A stretch of 64,000 nt of DNA, taken from positions 1 to 64,000 of the forward strand of contig NZ_JACYTN010000016.1 in the NCBI RefSeq assembly GCF_014841135.1, in the 5' to 3' direction. The notes below the pieces were generated by a model. That model was not told the DNA's origin. It worked only from the letters and a program-made list of their open reading frames with translations, and made no database searches. The stretch comes from Paenibacillus arenosi. Lineage in GTDB: Bacteria; Bacillota; Bacilli; Paenibacillales; Paenibacillaceae. Within the stretch, counting starts at the first letter, position 1; the number at the start of each line of letters is the position of its first letter. Position numbers and translations under genes: made by a program. Positions 8,546 to 17,187 of this stretch are shown one piece after another.

Positions 8546-9727
8546 CTAGATTCCTCCTTGATGCTGCTCACGCTGCGCGATCTGATAACCGATACGAATA
8601 TAGCGCATAGATGCCTCCACACTATCAGCGATCCAAGCGGATGCTTTAATCATTGCCTTTTCCAGTGAAGTTGGTTTTTGAATAATGCTCATGAATGCAT
8701 CAATCCCGTTGTCATAGTTCACATGAGCGTCTTTGCCGATTGTGCCTGTAATCGCAATGACAGGAATTCCATGCTTCTTGGCAATACGAGCAACTTCAGC
8801 CGGAATCTTGCCATTCGGCGTCTGGAAGTCCAAGCATCCCTCTGCTGTCAATACAACATCAGCTTGCTCAATCGTCTCTTCGATTTGAATGTATTTCATA
8901 ATAACATCGTAGCGTGGATGTAATTTCGCACCTGTAAAGGCAACTAACCCAGCTCCAAGACCACCTGAAGCTCCACTGCCCGGAGATTGACGTACATCAA
9001 GTTCAAGATGTTCTTGGATCAATGCTGCATACGTATCAAAGGCAGATGATAACTGCTCCACTTCTTCTTCCGTTGCACCCTTCTGCGGCCCAAATATTCG
9101 CGCCACACCTTTTTCACCACACAGAACATTGTGCCAGTTGCATGCCACATCAATATTCACCTTACGCAAACGTTCGTCCAAGTGAGATAGATCCATATCT
9201 GCCACCTGGCCCAAGTCTCCGCCCCCGCGTACGACCATCTCGGCTCCGTTCTTATCAAGGAAACGTAGACCTAACGCTTGAGCCATCCCAGCACCGCCAT
9301 CTGAAGTCCCAGAATCTCCGCACCCGATCAAAATATTGTCCACTTCCAAGTCCAAAGCAGCCGAAATCAATTGTCCGACCCCATACGTCGTTGTCCACAA
9401 CGGATTGCGCTGATTACGCGGCACAAGCTTCAAGCCCGCTACCGCAGCCATCTCAATTACAGCGGTCTTTTTACCACATTCATCGGTGAATACGCCAAAG
9501 TGACTCTTAACAACCTTCCCTACTGGTCCTATTACTTTTTTGTGAATCAACGTACCTTTTTTTATGTTAATAATCGTCTTCGCGAAACCTTCTCCTCCAT
9601 CGATCATCGGAATGACTGCGATATCTGCCAACGGATTCAGGCGACATACCCCTTCTTGCATCGCGATTGCAACTTCCTCAGCATCTAAACATTCTTTAAA
9701 ACCAGATGGTATCATTACAATTTTCAT
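8546..9727 (-). CDS. glycerate kinase (GlxK/GarK family)
   Basis: A 393-residue ATP-dependent glycerate kinase. The N-terminus (IPSGFKECLDAEEVA), MIDGGEGFAKTI, the GCGDSGTSDGGAGMAQALG loop and GSGASGGLGAGL are family hallmarks. It converts glycerate to a phosphoglycerate that enters glycolysis. GGGGAGGAAG precedes the ATG. The C-terminal tail of about 15 residues carries the ribosome site for the downstream permease. Together they form a two-gene glycerate uptake and use operon, with no regulator next to it. Confidence 0.93.
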   Translation of the reverse strand: MKIVMIPSGFKECLDAEEVAIAMQEGVCRLNPLADIAVIPMIDGGEGFAKTIINIKKGTLIHKKVIGPVGKVVKSHFGVFTDECGKKTAVIEMAAVAGLKLVPRNQRNPLWTTTYGVGQLISAALDLEVDNILIGCGDSGTSDGGAGMAQALGLRFLDKNGAEMVVRGGGDLGQVADMDLSHLDERLRKVNIDVACNWHNVLCGEKGVARIFGPQKGATEEEVEQLSSAFDTYAALIQEHLELDVRQSPGSGASGGLGAGLVAFTGAKLHPRYDVIMKYIQIEETIEQADVVLTAEGCLDFQTPNGKIPAEVARIAKKHGIPVIAITGTIGKDAHVNYDNGIDAFMSIIQKPTSLEKAMIKASAWIADSVEASMRYIRIGYQIAQREQHQGGI

Positions 9728-9965
9728 TTTACTTCCTCCCCAAATATTTCCCTTAGTTGTTCTCTTAGACCTTACTTTACAGTTCGAAACAAAGAAGGCC
9801 GTGAGAGATAGATTAGAAAACAGTGAGAAAATGAGGTTAATTTCATAAGTTCATGTAAAATGTTTGGATTTTTTTAGAAGAACGTGAAACATCTGTTTCC
9901 CTATACTCGTCAATAATGATGTGCCACTTAAATATCCTATTAAAACCAAATTAAGGGGGAGCTCT

Positions 9966-10535
9966 ATGGTTGCAAGCAAATGGAAGAAAACAATGATCCT
10001 CATCTCTACGTTCTGCACCGTATTCACTATTTCGATGGTTGCTCAAGTGCAAGCTACAAACATTCCTTCCTATCCTGCAGTCAAACAAGAACAGAGCTTA
10101 TGGTGTTGGGCGGGAGCCAGTGCCAGTATTCTGAAATACTACGGTAAACATGTGTCCCAATGCGATATCGCCAAAGCAGTCAAAGGTACTTCTACATGCT
10201 CTGACGTGTCCGCTAGCGCACAAGAAACACAAAACGGACTTGTCCAATTTGGAATATCGAGCTGGCTGTATGATGGAGCTCTTCCTTATTCCGATGTAAA
10301 GACGCAAATTGACAATGGCAGTCGCCCCGTTTATGTGTCTTGGCAATGGAGTACGGGAGGTGGACATGTCGTCGTTATTTATGGTTACGATTCGGTCGGG
10401 GGCAATGACATGCTCAACTATATGGACCCTCTTGTCGGCCGCAAAACATCAATGCGTTATACCGAATTCAAGGGCGGCAATTCATATAATCAGACTTGGC
10501 GTTGGGGCTTAAAAGATCTTTACAAGTTCAAATAG
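9966..10535 (+). CDS. secreted papain-like cysteine protease (C70/C39-like)
   Basis: An 189-residue exported protease. The start at 9966 is preferred because GGGGGAG lies just upstream; an in-frame start at 9921 has no such signal. Basic residues, a hydrophobic core and an AQVQA-type cleavage site (about residues 1-30) form a signal peptide. The mature part shows the catalytic cysteine in QSLWCWAGASASILKYYG, the histidine in GGHVVVIYGYD and an Asp/Asn position near NYMDPL, as in AvrRpt2-like C70 and C39-like peptidases. There is no propeptide of papain type. It is followed after 13 bases by a gene for a membrane-anchored exported protein, probably its partner or inhibitor. Confidence 0.8.
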   Translation: MVASKWKKTMILISTFCTVFTISMVAQVQATNIPSYPAVKQEQSLWCWAGASASILKYYGKHVSQCDIAKAVKGTSTCSDVSASAQETQNGLVQFGISSWLYDGALPYSDVKTQIDNGSRPVYVSWQWSTGGGHVVVIYGYDSVGGNDMLNYMDPLVGRKTSMRYTEFKGGNSYNQTWRWGLKDLYKFK

Positions 10536-10548
10536 GAGGTGGAAGAAA

Positions 10549-11385
10549 ATGATGAGAAAAATGATTTCATCCGCTACAACTGCGTTGACACTAACGTTCA
10601 TCGTATTTGCATCACTGTTCATAGGCACGCCCTTCATTCAAACGGCAGCCGCATTTCAATCGCAAACGATTCCTACAGAGGTACAGAACTATGTAGAAAA
10701 AGAAGCCCGTCAATTGTTTATTGAAGCAGTCAGCAAAGATCCTCTTGGATACGGTTATTCATCCGGGCAAGAAGTACAGAATGTAACCATTGGAGAAGGA
10801 TTCCCCGTGTACTTGATTGACCCACAACAACTCAGCCTTCCTGCATCCACTACATTTCAAGATGTAATTCGCCCTACTGACCAATGGGAATTTATCGTCT
10901 ATAGCGATCAACAAGCAATGTCCTTTTTACGGGTAGGTAACACTCCTTCTGGCTATCAACTCCATTCATTTGGCGGTGATTCCAGTTATGTAAAGTCAGC
11001 GCTACAGCAGCTCCCTACTGCTGCCAATAATCCATATATTCTCGTTATCGATAAGTCCGATAAATATATCGTGAAGCTAGGAGAAACGCAGCAAGAACTC
11101 GTATCGATTGCCTCTCCTAATCAAGATCTGCAATCATTTGGTGTCCCTAATGATCAAGCTATACAGTCCACGCCCATCATTAATGCCCTGAAACAATATC
11201 AGGCTCAAAACGAGCATTCAGATCGCGACGGTGGTTCAAACCTAATGGGCGCCAGAATGATTGGTACTGTAGATGACACATCATCGAATCAGCCGATATT
11301 ACGTGCTCTACTGATTAGCATTACTGCCGCTCTTTTCTGTACATTGCTATTATGGATCGTCATGAAAGTTAGAACGAAACAATGA
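10549..11385 (+). CDS. exported protein with C-terminal membrane anchor, partner of the protease
   Basis: A 278-residue protein of no recognised family. Residues 1-35 form a signal peptide (cleavage likely after QTAAA). The middle of about 205 residues is soluble and would be outside the cell. A single membrane helix near 252-271 and the short basic tail MKVRTKQ anchor it. AGGAGGTGG precedes two adjacent ATG codons. It is tightly linked to the upstream protease gene and shares its terminator, so it may be an immunity protein, an inhibitor or a surface receptor for it; this is inference only. Confidence 0.75.
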   Translation: MMRKMISSATTALTLTFIVFASLFIGTPFIQTAAAFQSQTIPTEVQNYVEKEARQLFIEAVSKDPLGYGYSSGQEVQNVTIGEGFPVYLIDPQQLSLPASTTFQDVIRPTDQWEFIVYSDQQAMSFLRVGNTPSGYQLHSFGGDSSYVKSALQQLPTAANNPYILVIDKSDKYIVKLGETQQELVSIASPNQDLQSFGVPNDQAIQSTPIINALKQYQAQNEHSDRDGGSNLMGARMIGTVDDTSSNQPILRALLISITAALFCTLLLWIVMKVRTKQ

Positions 11386-11410
11386 ATGATTCTTAGCTAC
11401 TGGAAAAAGG

Positions 11411-11441
11411 AGTAGGTTCTTCCACAGAGGAAGAACCTACT
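11411..11441 (+). terminator. hairpin ending the protease operon
   Basis: AGTAGGTTCTTCC and its exact complement form a 13-bp stem with a 5-base loop, followed by CTTCTTT on the plus strand. It begins 25 bases after the stop of the anchored protein. Confidence 0.7.
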
Positions 11442-11531
11442 CTTCTTTACATGTTATTCGGCATTCTCGCAGCTGACAGACTGTGCAGATTATGCCCTAC
11501 ATATGAAAAACGAACTTTTGTCAACTTTTAT

Positions 11532-12206
11532 TTAGGCTTTTATCCACGCACGCTTTAGATCCATCTCTTCAATACAGCGACTATCATCATGATGCTCATA
11601 TTGAATAAGCGGTGAGACCGGATACAGATGCAAACGTTCATCTTCAATTGGCTTTAACAATCGATTCAAATAGTCTAGTTCCAAAGAGTTTGGTTGAAGC
11701 CACGCCTCCATCTCATCTTGATCGAGTATAGCAGGCATCCGAGAATCAAACTCCAGTATCGTTTGATTTGCACGAGACATCACAATTGTACAATTGTAAT
11801 GATCTTCACCTTGTGGACTGCGCCAACATTCATACAGCCCTGCAATACCGAAGATTCCCCTTGTCTGTAACACCACACGAACCGGATGCATTCGTTTCTC
11901 CTGCTTGCGCCAATAGTACAATCCGTTACAAGGTATAAGGCAGCGCCTACGCTCCACCATCCTAAAATAAGAGGAATTCTCCGCAACGGCTGTTAAATCT
12001 GCATTGATAGCGTCTGGCGCCCAGAACGGCACAAGACCCCAGCGGTAAGCATCCAGCACTCTTCGTCCTTCTTGTTCCATAATGATGGGAATGAACTGAG
12101 TCGGTCTTATGTTATAACGTGGACGATAAGCAATTCGTGATTCATCGAGCTTGAAGGTTGACTGCAGCTCCGAATAATCTGTACTGAGTGATAATTGACG
12201 GCACAT
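11532..12206 (-). CDS. SRAP (YedK/HMCES-like) domain protein with altered active-site motifs
   Basis: A 224-residue member of the SOS-response-associated peptidase family, whose members crosslink to abasic sites in single-stranded DNA. The start at 12206 places the invariant cysteine at position 2 (MCRQL) and has AGGAGGTGAGG upstream. Family blocks are present (YNIRPTQ, NADLTAVAENSSYF, RRRCLIPCNGLYYW, SRMPAIL). The catalytic glutamate normally found in GFYEW is tyrosine here (GLYYW), and the histidine normally found in IHDRMP appears as aspartate (FDSRMP). Cysteine 2 could still form the covalent link, but the chemistry is probably changed. It is a stand-alone gene. Confidence 0.82.
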   Translation of the reverse strand: MCRQLSLSTDYSELQSTFKLDESRIAYRPRYNIRPTQFIPIIMEQEGRRVLDAYRWGLVPFWAPDAINADLTAVAENSSYFRMVERRRCLIPCNGLYYWRKQEKRMHPVRVVLQTRGIFGIAGLYECWRSPQGEDHYNCTIVMSRANQTILEFDSRMPAILDQDEMEAWLQPNSLELDYLNRLLKPIEDERLHLYPVSPLIQYEHHDDSRCIEEMDLKRAWIKA

Positions 12207-12362
12207 TTCCCTCACCTCCTGTACGCGTAGTTTGCGCACAAGTGGAAAGTATATACATTTTATAGATGAAGTGTAATGTGGTGGTGATTAGTGATGACTG
12301 TATCTTTGGAGAACTGTGGGAATCGTTGTTGAAAGTGCTGAGAAGTAAGTGGTATTCGTTGC

Positions 12363-12995
12363 CTATCCTAGCATTACAGCAGGAATTATGGCGATGAAGA
12401 AAATGAGAATAGCAGGCAGAAATATCGATGCCAATGCTCTTTTTTTAGAAAATTGATGCGCTTCTGAAATACCAACAACCAATAGAACAAAGCTCCATAT
12501 TACGATTACAAAGCCAACAATCGCGATAAGAGCAGCCCATCCAGCTATTAAGAAACCGGTAGCTGACGTTGTAAATACTTGCTTGCCAAATATGAAAAGA
12601 GACGGAATCCAGAGCAGCCCCGTAATCGCTGAAGGTCCATATCCAGCCAGCCCCGTAACAGCACGAATCTCTTGGCTATCTGCGGTTCCACCGAGCATCG
12701 TCCCCACCCAAAGCGTAAGATAGCTACTAATATAAAAGCTAATAATGCCGCTAATGATTCCCACAACAAAGGCTAGCAAAATAATCGTAGCTAGAGGTGA
12801 ATGATCCCCCATACCATTCTTGGCATAGCCATCCAACGTTCCGAAAAATGAGCTAATTCCTACAAGTAACAATGAAAAGCCATCTGATTTGGTTACTCGC
12901 ATATGTTCACGCATTACTTCTCTTGGATTGAACCACATTTCACCTAGCGCCCGTAACCTTTGTTTCCAAATCAATGCCTCCGTGTTCGTTGACAT
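12363..12995 (-). CDS. Yip1-family integral membrane protein
   Basis: A 210-residue membrane protein with five hydrophobic segments, resembling bacterial Yip1-domain (PF04893-type) proteins. The N-terminal WKQRLRALGEMWFNPREVMREHM block precedes the membrane part, as in that family. An ATG at 12995 fits the AAAGGAG ribosome site (7-base spacing) better than the GTG two codons earlier. The function of the family in Bacillales is not established. A hairpin lies upstream and belongs to the SLH gene. Confidence 0.7.
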   Translation of the reverse strand: MSTNTEALIWKQRLRALGEMWFNPREVMREHMRVTKSDGFSLLLVGISSFFGTLDGYAKNGMGDHSPLATIILLAFVVGIISGIISFYISSYLTLWVGTMLGGTADSQEIRAVTGLAGYGPSAITGLLWIPSLFIFGKQVFTTSATGFLIAGWAALIAIVGFVIVIWSFVLLVVGISEAHQFSKKRALASIFLPAILIFFIAIIPAVMLG

Positions 12996-13033
12996 AAACA
13001 CGCTCCTTTATTTACTTGGCTAATGATGCAGAA

Positions 13034-13059
13034 AGAGCCGAGGTATGATCCTCGGCTCT
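13034..13059 (-). terminator. strong hairpin between the SLH gene and the Yip1-like gene
   Basis: AGAGCCGAGG (13034-13043) pairs perfectly with CCTCGGCTCT (13050-13059) across a 6-base loop. On the minus strand it is followed by TTCTGC, a weak U tract. It lies about 120 bases past the SLH stop and may be a backup terminator. Confidence 0.5.
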
Positions 13060-13125
13060 AAACATGGTGTAGCCTATATTGTAAACGATAGTGCTTGTCT
13101 TGTTAAAGAGTAGGTTAGATGTTGT

Positions 13126-13163
13126 AAATAAAACTCCCCTTTAATAAAAAACTAACAAAGGAG
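13126..13163 (-). terminator. terminator of the SLH protein gene
   Basis: On the minus strand CTCCTTT pairs with AAAGGGGAG (one bulged G), followed by TTTTATTT. It starts 18 bases after the SLH stop codon. Confidence 0.6.
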
Positions 13164-13180
13164 CAATTATAGTTTCAATG

Positions 13181-15658
13181 CTACTCGATAATTTCTACGC
13201 GAGTTCTATAATCAGTATCTGGCCAACCTTTTCCCGTCGGATGAAAGACATTAAGTGAGCTGGAAAAAATATAATAAGTTCCAGCTGTAAGGCCACTAGT
13301 GTCCATGTAATGAATCTCGTTTATATCCTTACTGTTAATCACTAGTTTTTTAGCTAGACCTTTCTTTACTTCTCTATCCATTGTTTCAGTAACAATATCA
13401 ATATGAGCGGCGATAACACTTTCATACAGATAAAAAACATTCCCTTCATTTACTTTCATAGGGATTTTATCGCCCTTTTTAACTGAGAGACCCTCCACTT
13501 TCCAATTCCAGTACATTCCAGGGAAACTAATCGTTGTAACTGGATTCAAAGCATAACTCTCCACTTCCATATTGGATTCACCTGTGATTACCGATGTCAC
13601 AACATTAGGCAATACCTTAAAAACAACCCATTCATTACTAAGTTTCGTCGACGGTTGAATCTCAATGCTATCCAGGTTAATTGTTACTTTAATATCTGAA
13701 TGCAGAGGCTTAAACGTCGGTTCTTCATAAGTCGCTATCATAACTGATTGATGTAGGTTGACACCTTTAGCTGCTCGAAGCGGATGACTAAACTTAGATC
13801 GAATCACGACGTCATTAACATCGTCACCAATCGGCACTTGATATGTTCCAGACGACGTAAATACAGAATTTATATCTTTCCAAAGATAGAAGGATTGACT
13901 GTGGAAGCGTTGCTTTTTGCTATCTACAAAAATAGCTACATATTCACCATGGACAAATAATCCAGGAGAAAAGAATGTCCCATCAGGCTTAGTTTCCGCT
14001 TTTAAAATCTTGAACCAATTACCTGGAGATGCTTTTTCCATCTCTTCAACATCTATATTCTCTAACTCTTTTTGCACGATGTATACTGTACCTTGTTCTT
14101 GTTTACCGATAGTTCCGTATACCACTTCACCAACAGTAAAGACTTCTTTGTCCATTTTTACTACAACATTATTCCCTTGACCGTCATTGCCATTTGGCTT
14201 TTCTGGCGTGACGCCACCAGCAGAACCACCACCACCGATAGCGCCTCCGCCTGCACCACCGGAAGTGGTTGTAGATTTAATCAGATCTCCGGCTTTGGTC
14301 TCTTTGCCAGCAACAACCACGACCATATCTTTGCTTACGTTCTCGCCTAGCTTCCATTCCTTTGGAGAAGTGGCAAAGCTGATGCCAGACGCATTAATCG
14401 TCGCTTGCTTAATTGTCCCTGTGCCAGTCACTTTAGTTTCTGCATTTATGATCAATGATGTAATATTCGTATCATTGCCCGTCTCAATATTTGTTCCTTT
14501 TGCTTCTTTGTTTACCGTTAGCTGTTGAACAGACCCTTGTCCAAGCTTCAAGTTGCTACCGTATGTGCTTACTGTAACAGAAGGAAATGCACCATTTAGT
14601 TGAACCTCAGACTGAGTTTTAAGCTTCTCAGATAGTTGAACTTGTGCTACTTTTGCACTGTCTTGTACATCAACGATTGTTCGCGATTGCAGTACTAGCT
14701 CTTGAACTGTAGATGTACCTTTCACATTTACACGCAAAGTACCATTTTGCTTATTTACAATAACATTGGAAAGAACACTATCGTTTACGTAAATGCTGTT
14801 TTTACCGCCACCATATACACTCGTTTCTCCATCTACCTTTACCTTACTTAGATCTACGTCCCCCTCACCAACACCTTCAGTAAGGATAAGATCACCTTTA
14901 ATATGAAGGTTTTGCAATGTAATGCCAGGAACGTTAACGATAACGTTACCGTTTATTGTTTCTTGCTTTGTTGCAGAGCCATACATACCTGCTGTTCCAT
15001 ACCATACGCCGTATGTATCAAATGCGCGATCCAAGATGCTTACTGCTTCTGCACGCGTCAGAGATTGATTTGGCTTAAATGTACCTTCTTCGTATCCTTT
15101 AACTACACCTAGATAAACCGCTTCAGATACAGATGAAGTTGCCCAAGGCTGGATATCTGCACTGTCTTTATAGGCAAGAACTGTATTGTTTGTCTTCCAT
15201 TTTAACAAGCGAGACAAAGAAGCTACCGCTTCTTGACGCGTAAGCGTTGCATTCGGTTTAAATGTACTGTCCGTATAGCCTTTCATGTAGCCCGCTGTTG
15301 TCGCAGCGTTTACAGCATCTGCATACCAAACCGTTGCTTGTACATCTGTATAGTTTTGAGGCTGTTGTTCATTAAGTTGGAACATGCGGTTTACGATCGC
15401 TGCCCACTCTGCACGTGTGACTTGTTGATTCGGCTTGAACTCATTTGCAGATGCGCCGGAGACAACACCTTGCGCTGCCCACTCTGTAATTTTATCTTTT
15501 GCCCAATGCGAATCTACATCTTTAAATGTGACAACAGGCTTTGTTTGCTTGCTTTCATTTGCTGCGGCTGCCTCAACGCTTACTGGCGCTGTCAATGCGC
15601 TAAGCAAAGTGCTGAACGCAAGAGTTAGCGAGAGTAGTGTTGCAATTCTCTTTTTCAT
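13181..15658 (-). CDS. S-layer homology (SLH) domain surface protein
   Basis: An 825-residue exported protein held to the secondary cell-wall polymer by three N-terminal SLH modules. A signal peptide (about 1-31, ending VEAAA) comes first. The SLH modules are at about 44-90 (FKDVDSHWAKDKITEWAAQG), 100-145 (YTDVQATVWYADAV) and 160-210 (YKDSADIQPWATSSV), each ending in TRAE- or TRQE-type motifs. Residues of about 215-465 are repetitive short strands rich in V, T and N (for example GDLILTEGVGEGDVDLS), likely a beta-helix. A glycine-rich linker near 470-495 leads to about 330 C-terminal residues of unknown fold. It has its own terminator and is transcribed divergently from chrA. Confidence 0.9.
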   Translation of the reverse strand: MKKRIATLLSLTLAFSTLLSALTAPVSVEAAAANESKQTKPVVTFKDVDSHWAKDKITEWAAQGVVSGASANEFKPNQQVTRAEWAAIVNRMFQLNEQQPQNYTDVQATVWYADAVNAATTAGYMKGYTDSTFKPNATLTRQEAVASLSRLLKWKTNNTVLAYKDSADIQPWATSSVSEAVYLGVVKGYEEGTFKPNQSLTRAEAVSILDRAFDTYGVWYGTAGMYGSATKQETINGNVIVNVPGITLQNLHIKGDLILTEGVGEGDVDLSKVKVDGETSVYGGGKNSIYVNDSVLSNVIVNKQNGTLRVNVKGTSTVQELVLQSRTIVDVQDSAKVAQVQLSEKLKTQSEVQLNGAFPSVTVSTYGSNLKLGQGSVQQLTVNKEAKGTNIETGNDTNITSLIINAETKVTGTGTIKQATINASGISFATSPKEWKLGENVSKDMVVVVAGKETKAGDLIKSTTTSGGAGGGAIGGGGSAGGVTPEKPNGNDGQGNNVVVKMDKEVFTVGEVVYGTIGKQEQGTVYIVQKELENIDVEEMEKASPGNWFKILKAETKPDGTFFSPGLFVHGEYVAIFVDSKKQRFHSQSFYLWKDINSVFTSSGTYQVPIGDDVNDVVIRSKFSHPLRAAKGVNLHQSVMIATYEEPTFKPLHSDIKVTINLDSIEIQPSTKLSNEWVVFKVLPNVVTSVITGESNMEVESYALNPVTTISFPGMYWNWKVEGLSVKKGDKIPMKVNEGNVFYLYESVIAAHIDIVTETMDREVKKGLAKKLVINSKDINEIHYMDTSGLTAGTYYIFSSSLNVFHPTGKGWPDTDYRTRVEIIE

Positions 15659-15863
15659 GATTTTCCCCCATGTTATATATGTTTATAAATACATCTATTC
15701 AATTATAAATATATAACTATAAATATCCATGAAATTATTGGTTGATTTTAAATTGTGCAACTCTCAAGTTTCCGTATAGGCCTTTATTGTAAGAACTTAT
15801 TTAGTTAAAATGAAACAACTGTTGTCATTACAGTAGACTCATTTATGACTAAAGGAGAACATC

Positions 15864-17075
15864 ATGTCACAATCCGAACACGCTGGAACTACAGCGGTTC
15901 CAACAGAACGAAACCTATTAAAAATATTTCTACTCGCCTTGAAGCTTGGCCTGACCTCCTTCGGAGGCCCTGTCGCGCACCTTGGCTACTTTCATGAAGA
16001 ATATGTGCGGCGTCGTAAATGGATCGATGAGCGCAGCTACGCTGACTTAGTAGCGCTATGCCAGTTCCTGCCGGGGCCGGCGAGCAGCCAAGTCGGCATT
16101 GGTATTGGTGTGCTGCGCGGCGGCCTGCTTGGCGGCATAGCCGCATGGCTGGGCTTCACGCTGCCGTCTGCAGCAGCGTTGGCCCTATTCGCGCTGGCGA
16201 TACAAGGTTCAGGTATCGCAAACGCGGGATGGCTCCACGGCCTCAAGCTGGTGGCCGTGGCTATCGTTGCCCATGCCATATGGAGCATGGGCTCGAAATT
16301 GGCGCCAGACCGTGGTCGCGCCACCGTCGCCGTGGCGGCTGCCGCCGCTGTCCTGCTGTGGCAGACAGCCTTGGCGCAAGTACTTGTCATCGCTGCCGCT
16401 GGCTGTGCCGGCGTGTGGATGTATAGGCACAAGGAAATGCCGAAGCCAGAGCATATCCATGTGCCAATTAGCCGTCGAACAGCGATCATTTGCTTGTCGC
16501 TGTTTGGCGTATTGCTTGCAGCCTTGCCCCTGCTGCGTCAAGCAGGCATAGGCGACTGGTTCGTCTCGTTATTCGATAGTATGTTTCGGGCTGGCTCGCT
16601 CGTATTTGGCGGCGGTCATGTCGTACTGCCTTTACTTGAACGTGAATTTGTACCTACAGGTTGGCTCGACAAAGCTGACTTCTTTGCCGGTTACGGTGCT
16701 ACGCAAGCCGTTCCTGGTCCACTCTTCACCTTCGCTGCCTATATTGGAGCTGTCGCTCAAGGCTGGCTAGGTGCAATTGTAGCAACCATCGCGATCTTCC
16801 TGCCCGCGTTCCTGCTCATCGTTGGTGCGCTCCCATTCTGGAGCGCCCTGCGCGTGAACTCGCGCGCACAAGGAGCCCTCTTCGGCGTCAACGCCGCCGT
16901 CGTAGGCATCCTTATCGCGGCACTATACACGCCGCTCTGGACGTCGACCGTGCAAGCACCGGCCGACTTTGCGCTCGCAGCAGCCCTATTCGTGCTGCTC
17001 ACGCATTGGCGAGTTCCGCCTTGGGCCGTCGTCATCGCCGGCGCCCTTGGCGGAATGCTGCTCGAATGGCTGTAA
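15864..17075 (+). CDS. chrA: chromate transporter, two-domain ChrA type
   Basis: A 403-residue membrane protein that exports chromate, protecting against its uptake through sulfate permeases. Two homologous CHR halves are present: LGLTSFGGPVAHLGYF with FLPGPASSQVGIGIG in the first, and GSLVFGGGHVVLPLLEREF with TQAVPGPLFTFAAYIG in the second. AAAGGAG precedes the ATG. The coding sequence from about 16,060 to 17,040 is visibly richer in G+C than all its neighbours (many GCGC, GCCG and CGGC runs), which suggests acquisition from a higher-GC donor. There is no chrB-type regulator. Confidence 0.92.
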   Translation: MSQSEHAGTTAVPTERNLLKIFLLALKLGLTSFGGPVAHLGYFHEEYVRRRKWIDERSYADLVALCQFLPGPASSQVGIGIGVLRGGLLGGIAAWLGFTLPSAAALALFALAIQGSGIANAGWLHGLKLVAVAIVAHAIWSMGSKLAPDRGRATVAVAAAAAVLLWQTALAQVLVIAAAGCAGVWMYRHKEMPKPEHIHVPISRRTAIICLSLFGVLLAALPLLRQAGIGDWFVSLFDSMFRAGSLVFGGGHVVLPLLEREFVPTGWLDKADFFAGYGATQAVPGPLFTFAAYIGAVAQGWLGAIVATIAIFLPAFLLIVGALPFWSALRVNSRAQGALFGVNAAVVGILIAALYTPLWTSTVQAPADFALAAALFVLLTHWRVPPWAVVIAGALGGMLLEWL

Positions 17076-17104
17076 ACAAAGACACGCCATTCAAGCCAAA
17101 ATAA

Positions 17105-17139
17105 GGTCGGGGGCTTCTCTACACCAGAAGCCCCCGACC
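17105..17139. terminator. bidirectional terminator between chrA and the MFS gene
   Basis: GGTCGGGGGCTTCT (17105-17118) is complemented exactly by 17126-17139 with a 7-base loop, and the flanking AATAA/TTATT extends the stem. It separates the convergent chrA and MFS genes. Confidence 0.75.
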
Positions 17140-17187
17140 CTTATTACTGTTAATCACATGGCAGATTAACACCCTAACCCACCAACA

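Noticed and set aside
9022-9489. 155-codon plus-strand frame inside the glycerate kinase gene
   Set aside because: Antisense shadow of a well-supported gene, with proline- and histidine-rich nonsense composition and no ribosome site.
14187-14528. Plus-strand frame of 113 codons over the SLH gene
   Set aside because: Proline-rich because it mirrors the glycine-rich linker on the other strand.
16037-16551. Several overlapping frames on both strands in chrA
   Set aside because: High GC makes long chance frames; only the chromate-transporter frame has family motifs and a ribosome site.
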